Shown: positions 18,504 through 28,572 of the stretch, in pieces
Numbering within the stretch: position 1 is the stretch's first letter
Layout of the letters: every line of letters begins with the position of its first letter
Assembly: GCF_012849095.1 (NCBI RefSeq)
Contig: NZ_CP051680.1
Span: 124,001-188,000 of the forward strand
Length of the DNA: 64,000 nt
Direction: 5' to 3'
Origin: Cohnella herbarum
GTDB taxonomy: Bacteria > Bacillota > Bacilli > Paenibacillales > Paenibacillaceae
Made by a program: the position numbers and the translations under genes
The notes under the pieces: model-generated
What the model was told of the DNA's origin: nothing
The model's database searches: none
What the model saw: only the letters and a program-made list of their open reading frames with translations

Positions 18504-19559
18504 ATGCCGCTACCGGTCAGAACGCTCCTTATTAGTGAATCTGCAAGCCGAGAGTTAGAGAAAAACCTATGGAACGACAAATACGTGCGGGCAAAAATGA
18601 GAACGAACGGCAGAACGGTGCCGGTTTCGGTACGCTATCGGGGAGGACATACGCGAAGCTATCCTAAACGCTCGTACGAAGTCGTAAGTAAAAATCAAGC
18701 CTTCCACTACAATGCTGAATATGATGACCCTTCGATGATTCGCAATGCGCTTTCGTTCGCTTTCTTTCCTATGATCGGCGTGCCCGCCCCTAAAACCAAG
18801 CATGTCGAATTGGTCGTTAACGGCGAATCGTTAGGCGTTTATCTAGAAATCGAAGGGGTCGAGAGGTTATTTTTCAACAGAAGGAGGATCGGCGCTTCTT
18901 CCCTGTTCTATGCAATCAACGATCGGGCGGATTTTAGCCTATTGTCTTCGGCAACGAATCGAAGGAAATCATCGCTTCTTGCGGGTTATGAATACCGATT
19001 CGGAGCAACTGCAGAGAGGACGAAACTAAAATCGTTCATTAAAGGGATTAATACGCTTAAAGGAGCGCAAGGGGAGGCTTTCATTCGTTCCCGTTTAGAC
19101 GTTAATAACTATTTAAGTTGGTTAGCCGGAGCGGTATTAACCGGAAATTACGACGGATTCGAGCAAAATTACGCAATCTACCGAAGTAAGCTTACAGGGA
19201 AGCTTAGACTGATTCCATGGGACTATGAGGGGACTTGGGGACGGAATTGCTATGGTCGGATCGTGGAGAGCGATTTGGTGTCGGTTGCCGGTTACAATGC
19301 GCTTACGCGTAAGATGCTAGCTTATCCGAGCTTCAGGAAGAAATATAAACTCATTTTGGAAAATGCATTGAACGGTCCCTTCGCGGAGAGCAGATTAATG
19401 CCGATAGTGGAAGAGATGATCGGACAGTTATCGCCTTATATCCGGAACGATCCTTCCCGCAGATGGTCCTATGGGGATTATCAAGGCGAATCCGGCGTAA
19501 TCCGCAATTATATCCGGGAAAGACGGGCAATCGTCAGAGCCGAGCTACAGCAACTGTAA
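18504..19559 (+). CDS. cotH: CotH-family spore coat protein kinase
   Basis: CotH is a secretory-kinase-like enzyme that phosphorylates coat proteins in the mother cell. The 351-residue protein has the family features RYRGGHTRSYPKRSYEV near the N-terminus, LGVYLEIEGVERLFF, and the active-site block LRLIPWDYEGTWG (about residue 237), which contains the DxxG metal motif. ATG 18504 follows AAAGGCGGAG; the frame extends to 18408 without a site. Length is close to B. subtilis CotH. A weak AGGTTT/AAACCT hairpin with a T tail lies upstream at about 18360-18407. Confidence 0.88.
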   Translation: MPLPVRTLLISESASRELEKNLWNDKYVRAKMRTNGRTVPVSVRYRGGHTRSYPKRSYEVVSKNQAFHYNAEYDDPSMIRNALSFAFFPMIGVPAPKTKHVELVVNGESLGVYLEIEGVERLFFNRRRIGASSLFYAINDRADFSLLSSATNRRKSSLLAGYEYRFGATAERTKLKSFIKGINTLKGAQGEAFIRSRLDVNNYLSWLAGAVLTGNYDGFEQNYAIYRSKLTGKLRLIPWDYEGTWGRNCYGRIVESDLVSVAGYNALTRKMLAYPSFRKKYKLILENALNGPFAESRLMPIVEEMIGQLSPYIRNDPSRRWSYGDYQGESGVIRNYIRERRAIVRAELQQL

Positions 19560-19639
19560 CAGGAACATTTGTTCTTGTCGCCTTCCTGTCGGAAACGGAT
19601 TCTGATATGATGGGAGGAGAAGAAAGGCGGGTTTGAGGA

Positions 19640-20959
19640 ATGGATTTGTTTAGTTTTCGCGAGGAATCGGAGCCGCAAGCCAGATTGCTTGCAGATCGCT
19701 TGCGGCCGGAGACGCTGGAAGAATATATCGGTCAGGATCATATTGTCGGAGAAGGGAAGTTGCTTCGAAGGGCGATTGAGGGGGACGTCGTTTCGTCCAT
19801 CCTCTTGTTCGGGCCTCCGGGTTGCGGCAAAACGACTTTAGCGCATATCATTTCCAAACAAACGAAGGGCGATTTCGTGCGGTTAAACGCGGTCGATGCA
19901 TCGGTGAAGGACGTAAGGGAAGTTATCGAACAAGCGGAGCGCAATAAGAGCATGTACGGCCGTAAAACAATTTTGTTTCTGGACGAGGTTCATAGATTTA
20001 ACAGCGCTAGGCAAGATGCCCTTCTCCCGGCGGTAGAACGGGGAATCATTACGTTTATCGGCGCGACTACGGAAAACCCGTTTCATTCCGTGAACGGCGC
20101 TTTATTGTCGCGGTCGACTTTGTTCCGCTTGGAGCCATTAACCAAAGAGCATTCGATGCAGGCGATGCGCAGAGCGTTAGCCGATTCGGTTAAAGGGCTC
20201 GGCTTCATGAAGCTGGTTGCGGAAGAAGAAGCGCTCGAGCATATCGCCTCCATGGCCAACGGGGATATTCGTCGCGCCTTAACCGCATTGGAGCTCGCGG
20301 CGGTTACGACGCCTTCGGAATTGGATGGCACCGTGCGCGTGACGGTGGATGTTGCGGAGGAGTCTATTCGCCATTCAACGGTACAAGCGGACGAGTCTAC
20401 GCAATACGATGTGCTTTCGGCTTTCCATAAGAGCGTCAGGGGCTCAAGCGACGCGGCGCTATATTGGTTTCTCTACGCGGTAGAGAAGCTGGGAATGGAT
20501 CCGATGGTGTTCCTCCGGCGCTTGACCGTCGCGTGCTCCGAAGATATCGGTCTAGCTAATCCGCAAGCTATGGTACAAGCCGTAAGCGCGATGGAAGCTT
20601 ATCATAGAATAGGTTGGCCGGAATCCAAATATATCGTCGCGCAAGCGATACTGTTTGCCGTGGAAAGCCCCAAATCCAACGCGATCGCGATTACGATCGG
20701 ACGGATCATGGAATCTTTCGACGCAACGAAGTCCGCTGAAGTACCGCTTCACTTGAGGGATGCTCATTATAGCGGCGCCAAGAAACTTGGACATGTCGGA
20801 TATCAGTATCCGCACGATTATCCGGGTCACTACGTGGATCAGAATTATTTGCCGGACAAGCTGTCTTCCAAAGTTTTCTACGAGGCAACGCAGCAAGGGA
20901 TGGAAGATAAAATTCGTCAAAATCAACAGAAACGTAGAGCGAATCGAAAAACGAGGTAA
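19640..20959 (+). CDS. rarA: Replication-associated recombination protein RarA (MgsA)
   Basis: RarA is an AAA+ ATPase of the clamp-loader/RuvB clade acting at stalled replication forks. The 439-residue protein has [18 protein letters not shown], Walker [10 protein letters not shown] (58-66), Walker [11 protein letters not shown] (about 110-119), sensor 1 GATTENP, and a C-terminal MgsA tetramerisation domain (about 265-430). Start ATG 19640. It sits after the coat cluster; in many Bacillales it follows tcdA directly. Confidence 0.95.
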   Translation: MDLFSFREESEPQARLLADRLRPETLEEYIGQDHIVGEGKLLRRAIEGDVVSSILLFGPPGCGKTTLAHIISKQTKGDFVRLNAVDASVKDVREVIEQAERNKSMYGRKTILFLDEVHRFNSARQDALLPAVERGIITFIGATTENPFHSVNGALLSRSTLFRLEPLTKEHSMQAMRRALADSVKGLGFMKLVAEEEALEHIASMANGDIRRALTALELAAVTTPSELDGTVRVTVDVAEESIRHSTVQADESTQYDVLSAFHKSVRGSSDAALYWFLYAVEKLGMDPMVFLRRLTVACSEDIGLANPQAMVQAVSAMEAYHRIGWPESKYIVAQAILFAVESPKSNAIAITIGRIMESFDATKSAEVPLHLRDAHYSGAKKLGHVGYQYPHDYPGHYVDQNYLPDKLSSKVFYEATQQGMEDKIRQNQQKRRANRKTR

Positions 20960-21039
20960 CTTTTGGTCGATTCCTATCGTTGGTATGGTAATATATCTTT
21001 ATATGGATTTACGTTATTTGAACTAATGGAGGCGAGAGC

Positions 21040-22596
21040 GTGATGCGTCGCAACAATTGGCGTCTCGCTAGCCTGTACATCTGTACGATGGGCTTGTTTC
21101 TGATCGTTAGCCTTTATAACTTCATGTCTTTTAAGGAAATCAACGATACGACGAATCGCCTAACCCGGGATACGTATCCGATCGATCATACGATAAACAG
21201 AATGTTAATAGCGATCGGTAATCAGGAAACGGGAATTCGAGGTTACCTATTGACTAAAGACCCGGCATACTTGGATCAATTCGAGCAAGGGAAGTCCGAA
21301 GCGGGACAGGTCAAGGAACTATGGTTAGATGACGAAATCAAGGGCGGCAAGTTTGAAACCGAAATCGCCAGCACATTCGAGAGCTTGGCCAACGTTGAAA
21401 CTTCTTTCATCCGTGTTATGGCAATGATAGGGAACGAGCAATATGGGGACGCCATCTTGGCGTTAGACGACGGTGAACAGGATAGGGAACGCTTGCTGGA
21501 AAGCTTTCGCCGGTTGGAAACTCTTTTGACGGCGACAATGAAGAGCGGATGGAGCGACCAAAATAAACGTGCGGCTTTCTCCATGGTAATGATCATCGTC
21601 GGCGCAATCGTCACGCTGATTGCGATCGCGGCAACTTGGCTCATGTTCCGGACGACTAAGAACGCGCTAAGAAGCACGTTCGAGAGCGAACGCCAGTATC
21701 GGCGGTTAGTTAATAATTCGCCGGATGCGATTGCCGTTCATCAAGACGGCGTCGTCGTATTCGCGAATCCGGCATGCGCAAAGCTGATGGGAGTCGGCGA
21801 TTCGAATCAATTGATTGGTTTGCCGATGATGCAATTCGTTCACAAGCCTTATGCGGATATCGTCACGGATCGCGCTAACAGAGCAATGAATGACAAAGAC
21901 GTCGAAGCATTGGACGAGCAGTTCGTCAGACTCGACGGAAGCTTGGTGGACGTTGAAGTAACGGCAATCGGATATCGTTATGAAGGGCGACCCGCGGTGC
22001 TTATCATAGCTAGGGAAATCGGTAGCCGCAAGGAAGCCGAACGGACGATGAAAGAAGCGAATGAGCTACTGTATCGTTTGTCAACGCTTGACGGTTTGAC
22101 GAGCATTCCGAATAGACGGTCCTTCGATCAAGACTTGCGGAAAGCTTGGGACGAAGCTCTAAATACGCACGTAGAAGTCTCGTTGGTCTTATTCGATGTC
22201 GATAATTTTAAAGCGTTTAATGATTTCTACGGCCACCAAGCAGGAGATGCTTGCTTGCAGACCATCGCGCGCATAGCCGATGAGGAAGCCGGCAAATTAG
22301 GCGGTAGCGCGTATCGTTACGGCGGAGAAGAGTTCGCGATTTTGTTGCCTAATCATAATCGCGACAGCGCGAAGATCGCGGCCGAACAAGTCCGGCGCGC
22401 CGTAAACGATTATCGGCTCCCGAACGAAGGAATTTCCGCCGAAGCGATCGTAACGATCAGCGTCGGCGTCGCTACGTGGCCCAACTCGACGGATCAGTCG
22501 CCGGAGCAATGGTTGCGCGCGACGGATCAAGCTCTATATCAAGCGAAGTACCAAGGAAGAAATTCGATTTCCGAAGCTATGATTTCAATTAAATAA
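21040..22596 (+). CDS. Membrane diguanylate cyclase with CHASE3-like, PAS and GGDEF domains
   Basis: It probably makes cyclic di-GMP. The 518-residue protein has TM1 (about 9-28), a CHASE3-like extracytoplasmic helical domain with the QETGIRGYLLTKD signature (about 65-80), TM2 (about 183-203), a PAS domain (about 220-335) and a GGDEF domain (about 345-510). The GGDEF domain has an intact GGEEF signature and DVDNFKAFND. No RxxD inhibitory site precedes GGEEF (the position reads KLGG), so classical product inhibition is not expected. GTG 21040 or ATG 21043 both follow TGGAGGCG. Confidence 0.92.
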   Translation: MMRRNNWRLASLYICTMGLFLIVSLYNFMSFKEINDTTNRLTRDTYPIDHTINRMLIAIGNQETGIRGYLLTKDPAYLDQFEQGKSEAGQVKELWLDDEIKGGKFETEIASTFESLANVETSFIRVMAMIGNEQYGDAILALDDGEQDRERLLESFRRLETLLTATMKSGWSDQNKRAAFSMVMIIVGAIVTLIAIAATWLMFRTTKNALRSTFESERQYRRLVNNSPDAIAVHQDGVVVFANPACAKLMGVGDSNQLIGLPMMQFVHKPYADIVTDRANRAMNDKDVEALDEQFVRLDGSLVDVEVTAIGYRYEGRPAVLIIAREIGSRKEAERTMKEANELLYRLSTLDGLTSIPNRRSFDQDLRKAWDEALNTHVEVSLVLFDVDNFKAFNDFYGHQAGDACLQTIARIADEEAGKLGGSAYRYGGEEFAILLPNHNRDSAKIAAEQVRRAVNDYRLPNEGISAEAIVTISVGVATWPNSTDQSPEQWLRATDQALYQAKYQGRNSISEAMISIK

Positions 22597-22860
22597 CCCG
22601 AAATTGAACTTATTTCGTTGGAATCGGGGATATAACGCCTTATCGTTCGAAAAATCGGCATAGGTGGCAGGCTCATGCGAATAGAGATGGGTACTACGGC
22701 GAATTACGAGGTCAATCGTCGTTTGACGGAGGGCTATAAACCGTCTAAGCTAGAATAAAGCTTCTATACCCGTTGGATTTTGTTTTGAGCGAGTAAGCTA
22801 TTTTTCAAAATATAAAGGAGGTGTACCTGTCCTCTCCGACTGGCGGAGGATAGGGATGAT

Positions 22861-24198
22861 TTGGACGGTGACCCCTTTCCATTAAGCGTGGACTTGGTTT
22901 TGATTTTTGCATTGGTGTTTCTGAACGGCTTTTTCGTAGCGGCGGAATTCGCCATGGTCAAAGCACGCGGTTCTAGAATCGATTCGTTAGTACAAGAAGG
23001 GCATAAGAAAGCGAAGGTTGCTTCTCACCTAATGGATCATCTCGACGCGTATCTTTCGGCCTGTCAGCTCGGTATTACTCTCACTTCCCTTGGTCTTGGA
23101 TGGATCGGCGAGCCTGCGATCGCCAGGATGCTCGCGCCGCTATTCGACACGATGAGCTTGAACGAGAATCTCGTTCACCCGATATCGTTCATTATCGGCT
23201 TTTCATTGATTACGATGCTTCACGTTGTTCTGGGACAGCTTGCGCCGAAGTCGGTTGCCATTCGCAAAGCCGAGATGGTTACGCTGTGGACCGCTACTCC
23301 GCTAATTTATTTCCGTAAAGTGATGAGTCCCTTTATATGGGTGCTCAACGGACTTGCGGGAATGCTGCTTAAGCCTTTCGGAATAGACAACTCGGAAGTG
23401 TCCTCTTCGGCCCATACCGAAGAAGAAATCAGGATTCTGGTAAAAGAGAGCCACAAGAGCGGGCTGATCGACAAAACCGAATTGACGCTTATGGATAATA
23501 TTTTCGATTTCGCGGAAACCAATGCACGTGAAATTATGATTCCGCGGACAGAGATGAGCTGCTTGTACGGCAATCTCTCGTTCGAGGAGAATAAGACGAT
23601 CGCGCTTCGCGAGATGCATACGAGGTATCCGGTATGCGAGAAGGATAAAGACAACATTATCGGCTTCGTGCATATTAAAGATTTGTTGAAAGTTCCGGAC
23701 AATTCGATCCTGGACATTCGGGATTTAATGAGACCGATGACGACGGTACCGGAAAGCATGCCGATTAGTACGTTGCTTAAGCTCATGCAGAAAAGAAAAT
23801 CGCAAATCGCGATTCTGATCGACGAGTACGGCGGTACTTCGGGTTTAGTTACGTTAGAGGATATCATGGAAGAAATCGTCGGAGAAATACAAGACGAGTT
23901 CGACGAGGAAAGACCCGATGTCGAACAAAGGGACGATAGCACTTATTCTATTAACGGTATGATGCTGATCGAGGAAGTGAACAGCTTTTTCGGATTAGAT
24001 ATTTCTACGGAAGATTACGATACGATCGGAGGCTGGATTTACTCGCAAATCGAGAATCCGCCTAAGAAAAATCAGTTCGTCATATCCGAGGAAGGCTTCC
24101 GCTTCACGATCGAAGAAACGGATTATCTGCGAATCTCCAGAATAGCGGTAACTCGCGCGGATGACGCCAATTGGGAGCCGCGCGCGGAAACGGGCTAA
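22861..24198 (+). CDS. CorC/HlyC (CNNM-DUF21) family membrane protein with CBS pair
   Basis: A 445-residue protein in three parts: DUF21/CNNM membrane domain (about 1-195, FLNGFFVAAEFAMVKAR), a CBS domain pair (about 215-335, EIMIPRTEM, DEYGGTSGLVTLEDIMEEIVGEI), and a C-terminal CorC_HlyC domain (about 350-430). Relatives export or sense Mg2+; the hemolysin name is historical. The start is probably TTG 22861 after GGAGGATAGGG. A second strong site, AAAGGAGG at about 22816, lies upstream with no long frame. The 264-bp gap before it holds no clear gene; a 27-codon frame at about 22676 has only a weak site. Confidence 0.88.
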   Translation: MDGDPFPLSVDLVLIFALVFLNGFFVAAEFAMVKARGSRIDSLVQEGHKKAKVASHLMDHLDAYLSACQLGITLTSLGLGWIGEPAIARMLAPLFDTMSLNENLVHPISFIIGFSLITMLHVVLGQLAPKSVAIRKAEMVTLWTATPLIYFRKVMSPFIWVLNGLAGMLLKPFGIDNSEVSSSAHTEEEIRILVKESHKSGLIDKTELTLMDNIFDFAETNAREIMIPRTEMSCLYGNLSFEENKTIALREMHTRYPVCEKDKDNIIGFVHIKDLLKVPDNSILDIRDLMRPMTTVPESMPISTLLKLMQKRKSQIAILIDEYGGTSGLVTLEDIMEEIVGEIQDEFDEERPDVEQRDDSTYSINGMMLIEEVNSFFGLDISTEDYDTIGGWIYSQIENPPKKNQFVISEEGFRFTIEETDYLRISRIAVTRADDANWEPRAETG

Positions 24199-24213
24199 TC
24201 GAATATTGCGTCA

Positions 24214-24253
24214 CAACAAACAAGGCTGTCCGAGAGGGCAGCCTTGTTTGTTG
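24214..24253 (+). terminator. Terminator after the CorC-like gene
   Basis: AACAAACAAGGCTGTCC and GGGCAGCCTTGTTTGTT form a long stem with a short loop. The flanks are not strongly T-rich, but its place between convergent genes suits a two-way terminator. Confidence 0.75.
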
Positions 24254-24284
24254 ATACATATCGATCAGGAAATAGATCAGGGTT

Positions 24285-24417
24285 ATGGATTGTAACGGAA
24301 GCAACAGACGCTATTTTGCTATAAAACGCCCTACTTTAGCATAAATAATGGCGCGCGGCTCCGTTAGAATTTACAAACGCTCATTTTCGTCATAATAACG
24401 GCGTGCAGTTCCGTCCC
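24285..24417. repeat. Degenerate 50-51-bp repeat units between convergent genes
   Basis: Two direct units align: AACGCCCTACTTTAGC at 24325 with AACGCTCATTTTCGTC at 24376 (51 bp), and GGCGCGCGGCTCCGT at 24350 with GGCGTGCAGTTCCGT at 24400 (50 bp). A third, inverted copy precedes them (TAACGGAAGC at about 24293, pairing with GGCTCCGTTA), so a large stem-loop is possible. No gene is seen. Confidence 0.6.
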
Positions 24418-25581
24418 TCAACTAGAGAGGTCTCTTCGAAGGTGGACGTACAAGAATCCGCAAGCGCCAACGAACGCGAACAATGCGCCGGTGCGGAACA
24501 CGTACTCTAGTCCGAAGGCATCATACAGCCAGCCTCCTAACGTACCTGCTAACAGTCCGGCTAGACCGGACCAAACGACGGCGAACACGGCTTGGCCAGA
24601 TGAACGGTACTCGTCGGGGATAAGGGCTTGCAAGGATCGTAAGGCGGTAATGTAGAAAATGGCGAACGTAACGGAATGCATCGTTTGCAGGGCGACCATC
24701 ATCCAAGGTTCGCTCGCGTAGCTCAGCAAGCTTAGTCGAATGACGAAGAACGTACTTGCGACGGCTAACAACGGTATTTCGCGGAAGCGGTGTCCGAACT
24801 TCGCAAGCAGGAAGAACATCGGAATTTCGCTGACGGCCGAAGTGAGCGAAGCATAACCGATGACGGAATCGTCGGCGCCGATTTCTCTCATGGCAATGGA
24901 TAGAAATCCTTCGTTCATCCGATGGGCAACCGATACGAACATAATCAATAAGAAGAAAACGACGGTTTGCCGTTTGCGGAGAAGTCCCCATAAACCGCTG
25001 AATTCGAATTTTTTTAACGTTGCTTGATAATCGCCGATGAAAAAAGAAAATACGAGCGTAACCAGAATAGTGACGATGGCGAGCGCGATCGTTAAGTCAG
25101 ATCCGTATATTTTCAACAAGTACCCGAAAGCAACGGCGCAAACGGCATAACCAAGGGACCCGAACATGCGGATGGCCGGAAAGCTGCGCTTCATCTGATC
25201 CGCTGCAAGCAGGGAAACGCTATCCAGCATTGAGTTGATGGGCGTCTGGAACAAATAAAATAACGCCATGATCCCGGCCATGATCCCGAATTCCTTCTGC
25301 GGCAGAAGCAGCGCCAATGCCAAAATCTGTACGCAATAAAGGAGGCTGAGGATGCGTCGGAGGTTTTTGGTGCGGTCGCTTATAACGCCTACCGCTAGGT
25401 TGGATATGATGGATAAGAACGGGCCGACGGAATATATCGCTCCGATTTGCAGTTTCGTAAAGCCCTGACTTTCAAAATAGAGCGGAAAATAAGTTACGAG
25501 CAATACCATCGTCGCATAATTGGCGAATTGGAGCGTCCGTAACACGAATAGTTGATTTCTTGACGAATGAGATTGAACCAT
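24418..25581 (-). CDS. Major facilitator superfamily transporter
   Basis: A 387-residue polytopic membrane protein with about 12 helices. The A-motif-like loop GVISDRTKNLRR (about residues 61-72) lies between TM2 and TM3, and the N-terminal pattern resembles the MFS_1-like/LacY-type group (FANYATMVLLVTYFPLYFESQGFT). The substrate cannot be told. Its start lies 33 bp behind the MATE-like gene and has AGAGGAG 9 nt upstream, so the two are probably one operon. Confidence 0.88.
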   Translation of the reverse strand: MVQSHSSRNQLFVLRTLQFANYATMVLLVTYFPLYFESQGFTKLQIGAIYSVGPFLSIISNLAVGVISDRTKNLRRILSLLYCVQILALALLLPQKEFGIMAGIMALFYLFQTPINSMLDSVSLLAADQMKRSFPAIRMFGSLGYAVCAVAFGYLLKIYGSDLTIALAIVTILVTLVFSFFIGDYQATLKKFEFSGLWGLLRKRQTVVFFLLIMFVSVAHRMNEGFLSIAMREIGADDSVIGYASLTSAVSEIPMFFLLAKFGHRFREIPLLAVASTFFVIRLSLLSYASEPWMMVALQTMHSVTFAIFYITALRSLQALIPDEYRSSGQAVFAVVWSGLAGLLAGTLGGWLYDAFGLEYVFRTGALFAFVGACGFLYVHLRRDLSS

Positions 25582-25614
25582 GGTTTAACGTCTCCTCTTC
25601 TGGATGCTGTGCGG

Positions 25615-26913
25615 TTACTTAGCCGTTCGGTGACTGCGCCTGAATAGCCATGCGAGGAAGGTTAGTTCCGCGATCAAACCGCCAGACTGCGCTAGGGAAC
25701 CTAGAACCCCGTTCCAACCCGGTAAGAGGACGACGAGCAGGACGATGAGAATTGCCGTTACGATCGCATTGGCGAGCTGGGAGCCGAACATCAGCTTCGT
25801 TTCCCCGTGGGCCATGACGATACCGTTTAGAGTGTCCAGCCATGGAAATATAAGCACGAACGGGAAAAATCCTCGCAAAGCGTGAATGCAGGCCGTTAGC
25901 AATTCGTCTTTGACGCCAAGGACGTTGGAGAACATCCAAGAACCGATCGGCGTGAATGCCAATAGAAGCATCAGCAACGGAGGAATGAATCCCAGCATCA
26001 ACGTGAATTTACGGACGATAGCCGGATTCGATCTGACGAACAGCAAGGCGATTTGGTGGAAATAGGTAAAGAAACCTAAGACCAAGTTCATTAAACTGCC
26101 GGCTACGGCGAACGAGGCCACCGCAAGCGTACCCCTCTCGGTCGATCCGAGGAGCGCGTTCAGGATGGGGAGCAGCCAGACGACGATGAGCGAGGAGTAT
26201 AGCAACGGGTTATAGAAAGACATAACTTGTTTAGGCTTCGTAATCTCGCAATTTTCATCCTTCAAAGGCATATCTTTGAGCAGTCTGCTCGATTCCCACC
26301 AACTGATCGAGGCTTCGATCATCATCCCGAACACGAAAATGATCGTACCTTGCAAAGCGCTAGTGACGCCTATGTGAAGGAAATACTGGGATAACAAAAA
26401 CATGCCGGCTAAGCGAAAGATCATCGCGATCGTCAGCCAGCGGGTTCTCATTTTGTAAATGATAACCCCTTGATACAAGCAACGAATACCGGAAAAGACG
26501 GATAAGAACATTAGGGCGGCGAAAGCATGAATCGCTTCTCGTTCAACGATGGCGTCCGCGCCGTACGCGGCGCCGAATATCCAGTGGCCTACAGGCGTAT
26601 AAGATACGAGGCCTCCGAAGAGGACCGAAGATCCGAATACGTAGAAACTAACGCTCCTGACTGCACGGAACGAGGTGCGATCCCTGACTAAGGCGGAACA
26701 AGTTTGGCGGAACAGCACGGCAGGTTTCTCCGTTACGCCCAGTAAACTCATTGCGAGCGCGTAACCGGCCAATATAATCTCGGGATTGCTGGATCTGGCT
26801 AACGTTCCGTTAATGATGACGTGGCTTAAGTTGATTAGGAGGACTGAAATGCCCATAGGGATGAAAAACAGGAAAAGCCGTCTCAGCGAGACCGGCCCGT
26901 TATCTTGCGACAT
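25615..26913 (-). CDS. MATE-like (MOP superfamily) polytopic membrane protein
   Basis: A 432-residue protein with about 12 predicted helices in two halves (break near residues 210-225, around KDENCEITKPKQ). The N-terminus FFIPMGISVLLINLSHVIINGTLA resembles multidrug and toxin extrusion carriers, and the overall pattern fits the MOP flippase superfamily. The substrate is unknown and the family call is moderate. A good AGAAGGAG precedes ATG 26913. It is first in a two-gene unit with the MFS gene. Confidence 0.65.
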   Translation of the reverse strand: MSQDNGPVSLRRLFLFFIPMGISVLLINLSHVIINGTLARSSNPEIILAGYALAMSLLGVTEKPAVLFRQTCSALVRDRTSFRAVRSVSFYVFGSSVLFGGLVSYTPVGHWIFGAAYGADAIVEREAIHAFAALMFLSVFSGIRCLYQGVIIYKMRTRWLTIAMIFRLAGMFLLSQYFLHIGVTSALQGTIIFVFGMMIEASISWWESSRLLKDMPLKDENCEITKPKQVMSFYNPLLYSSLIVVWLLPILNALLGSTERGTLAVASFAVAGSLMNLVLGFFTYFHQIALLFVRSNPAIVRKFTLMLGFIPPLLMLLLAFTPIGSWMFSNVLGVKDELLTACIHALRGFFPFVLIFPWLDTLNGIVMAHGETKLMFGSQLANAIVTAILIVLLVVLLPGWNGVLGSLAQSGGLIAELTFLAWLFRRSHRTAK

Positions 26914-27085
26914 AAGTAAGCTCCTTCTAGATGATATGGCGTTGTCCGTTCCACTAGATAGCTTGTATTATATCAGATAATCGATTGTTTTCGGGAAAGG
27001 AATTCAGACGATAAAGCTGGATTTCGTCGGTCTGAAATGATAAATTAAAGTGATGATGATTTTGCTAGGCTCTTGAGGAAAACGG

Positions 27086-27439
27086 GTGGTAACCATGCGG
27101 ATATCCGAGCTATGGCTCGATAGACAATTCGAATTTAGCGAACGGCACGGGATTTCCGTTCCTTGTTTGGATAAGGATTGGGACGATCTGGACCATGAGC
27201 AACAGTCCGCGATCTTGTCCAGATGGGAAATGATTCGCGGAGGCATACCGGATCATATCATGCGATTCGAAGCCAAGATTAGAATCAAGCAGCAGCAACT
27301 GTTCGAGGAAGACGACTTTGTGCGATCCTGTACGATCAACGGAGAAATCGCCGATCTAGCCAGCCGAATCAACGACCTGAACATATGGTTCCGTACCCAG
27401 CAGGAATTAGACGACGAATCGAAAATGCATATCGGATAG
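27086..27439 (+). CDS. Hypothetical protein (117 aa)
   Basis: A small soluble protein, acidic overall, with helical charged segments (SRWEMIRGGIPDHIMRFEAKIRIKQ) and no motif I can name. The start is GTG 27086 after GAGGAA; ATG 27095 is an alternative at poorer spacing. It lies 22 bp before ytpB on the same strand and may be co-transcribed. Function unknown. Confidence 0.6.
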   Translation: MVTMRISELWLDRQFEFSERHGISVPCLDKDWDDLDHEQQSAILSRWEMIRGGIPDHIMRFEAKIRIKQQQLFEEDDFVRSCTINGEIADLASRINDLNIWFRTQQELDDESKMHIG

Positions 27440-27461
27440 AGCAAAGCGGAGGACCCTTGAT

Positions 27462-28541
27462 ATGAAAACCCAGCCCCTATTGGCGGGTCGTGCCCCAAGC
27501 GGGCCGATTTCGTTGATGAAAAGAGTGTATAAATACGTGCTGCCGGAAGTTCGCGCCGAATTGGGCCGATGGCGAGCAAGAGCGGATGGGATCGCGGATC
27601 TGGAGCTTCGCAAGCAAGCGTTGGACAGCATGAACGCCAAGCAGTTTCATTGCGAGGGAGGCGGAGTCTATGCGGCCGCCAATCTCGAGCAAAGACACGT
27701 GTTGATTCCGCTGATCGTCGCTCTGCAAACCATCAGCGATTACTTGGATAATTTATGCGACCGAAGCACCTCCTTAGATCCGAACGACTTTCGCCTACTG
27801 CATCAAAGCATGATCGACGCGGTATCGCCGGGGTCTCCGGTGTCTAATTATTATGCCTTGCGAGAAGAACAGGACGATAGCGGTTATTTGGCCGCGCTGG
27901 TCGAGCAATGCAGAACGTCTATCGCGGCGTTGCCTTCCTATCATCTGGTGCGGGAGCATGTCGTAGAGCTGGTAAAGCTGTACGGAGATTTGCAGGTATA
28001 CAAGCATATTGCCCATGCGGACCGCGAGCCTGCGTTGTTAAGTTGGTGGGACGAGCACGCTTCCCGCTATCCGCAACTGATGTGGAATGAATTCGCGGCG
28101 GCGACCGGATCGACGCTTGGAATGTTCATGCTGTTCCTCGCCGCAAGCGATCCCAAGCTCGAAGCGGAACAAGCCGCTTCGATCAGAAACCACTATTTTC
28201 CGTCCATTTGCGGATTGCATATTATGCTCGATTATTTGATCGATCAGGCGGAAGACAGGGTGGGCGGAGATTTGAATTTCTGCTGCTATTACGATGACCA
28301 GCGGATGCTAAACGAACGAATGAAGCAAATCGTAAACGCGGCCAGAAAGTCCGCGGACGAGCTTCCGTTCGGCTATTTCCACCGGATGATCGTAGAAGGT
28401 CTGGTCGCGTTGTATTTGTCCGATCCTAAAGTCAAGGATCAACGGGACGTTCGCGATACCGCCAAGCTTCTTATGAAGGGAAGCCCTTGGTCTAGGTTGT
28501 TTTTCTGGCTGAATAGCCATTGGATAAGGAAAGCCATGTAA
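27462..28541 (+). CDS. ytpB: Tetraprenyl-beta-curcumene synthase (YtpB, DUF2600)
   Basis: YtpB-type enzymes are large terpene synthases that turn C35 heptaprenyl diphosphate into tetraprenyl-beta-curcumene, a precursor of sesquarterpenes in Bacillales. The 359-residue protein shows the family blocks FHCEGGGVYAAAN (about 66-78), ISDYLDNLCDR (about 90-100, Asp-rich metal-binding type) and HIMLDYLIDQAEDR (about 253-266). ATG 27462 follows GGAGGA by 8 nt. No squalene-hopene-type cyclase gene is adjacent in this window. Confidence 0.9.
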   Translation: MKTQPLLAGRAPSGPISLMKRVYKYVLPEVRAELGRWRARADGIADLELRKQALDSMNAKQFHCEGGGVYAAANLEQRHVLIPLIVALQTISDYLDNLCDRSTSLDPNDFRLLHQSMIDAVSPGSPVSNYYALREEQDDSGYLAALVEQCRTSIAALPSYHLVREHVVELVKLYGDLQVYKHIAHADREPALLSWWDEHASRYPQLMWNEFAAATGSTLGMFMLFLAASDPKLEAEQAASIRNHYFPSICGLHIMLDYLIDQAEDRVGGDLNFCCYYDDQRMLNERMKQIVNAARKSADELPFGYFHRMIVEGLVALYLSDPKVKDQRDVRDTAKLLMKGSPWSRLFFWLNSHWIRKAM

Positions 28542-28572
28542 TACGATAGAGACATTTGGGAGGAATTGCGTA

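Noticed and set aside
22675..22758. 27-codon frame before the CorC-like gene
   Set aside because: Only a weak AGGTGG upstream and no supporting context; possible but not supportable.
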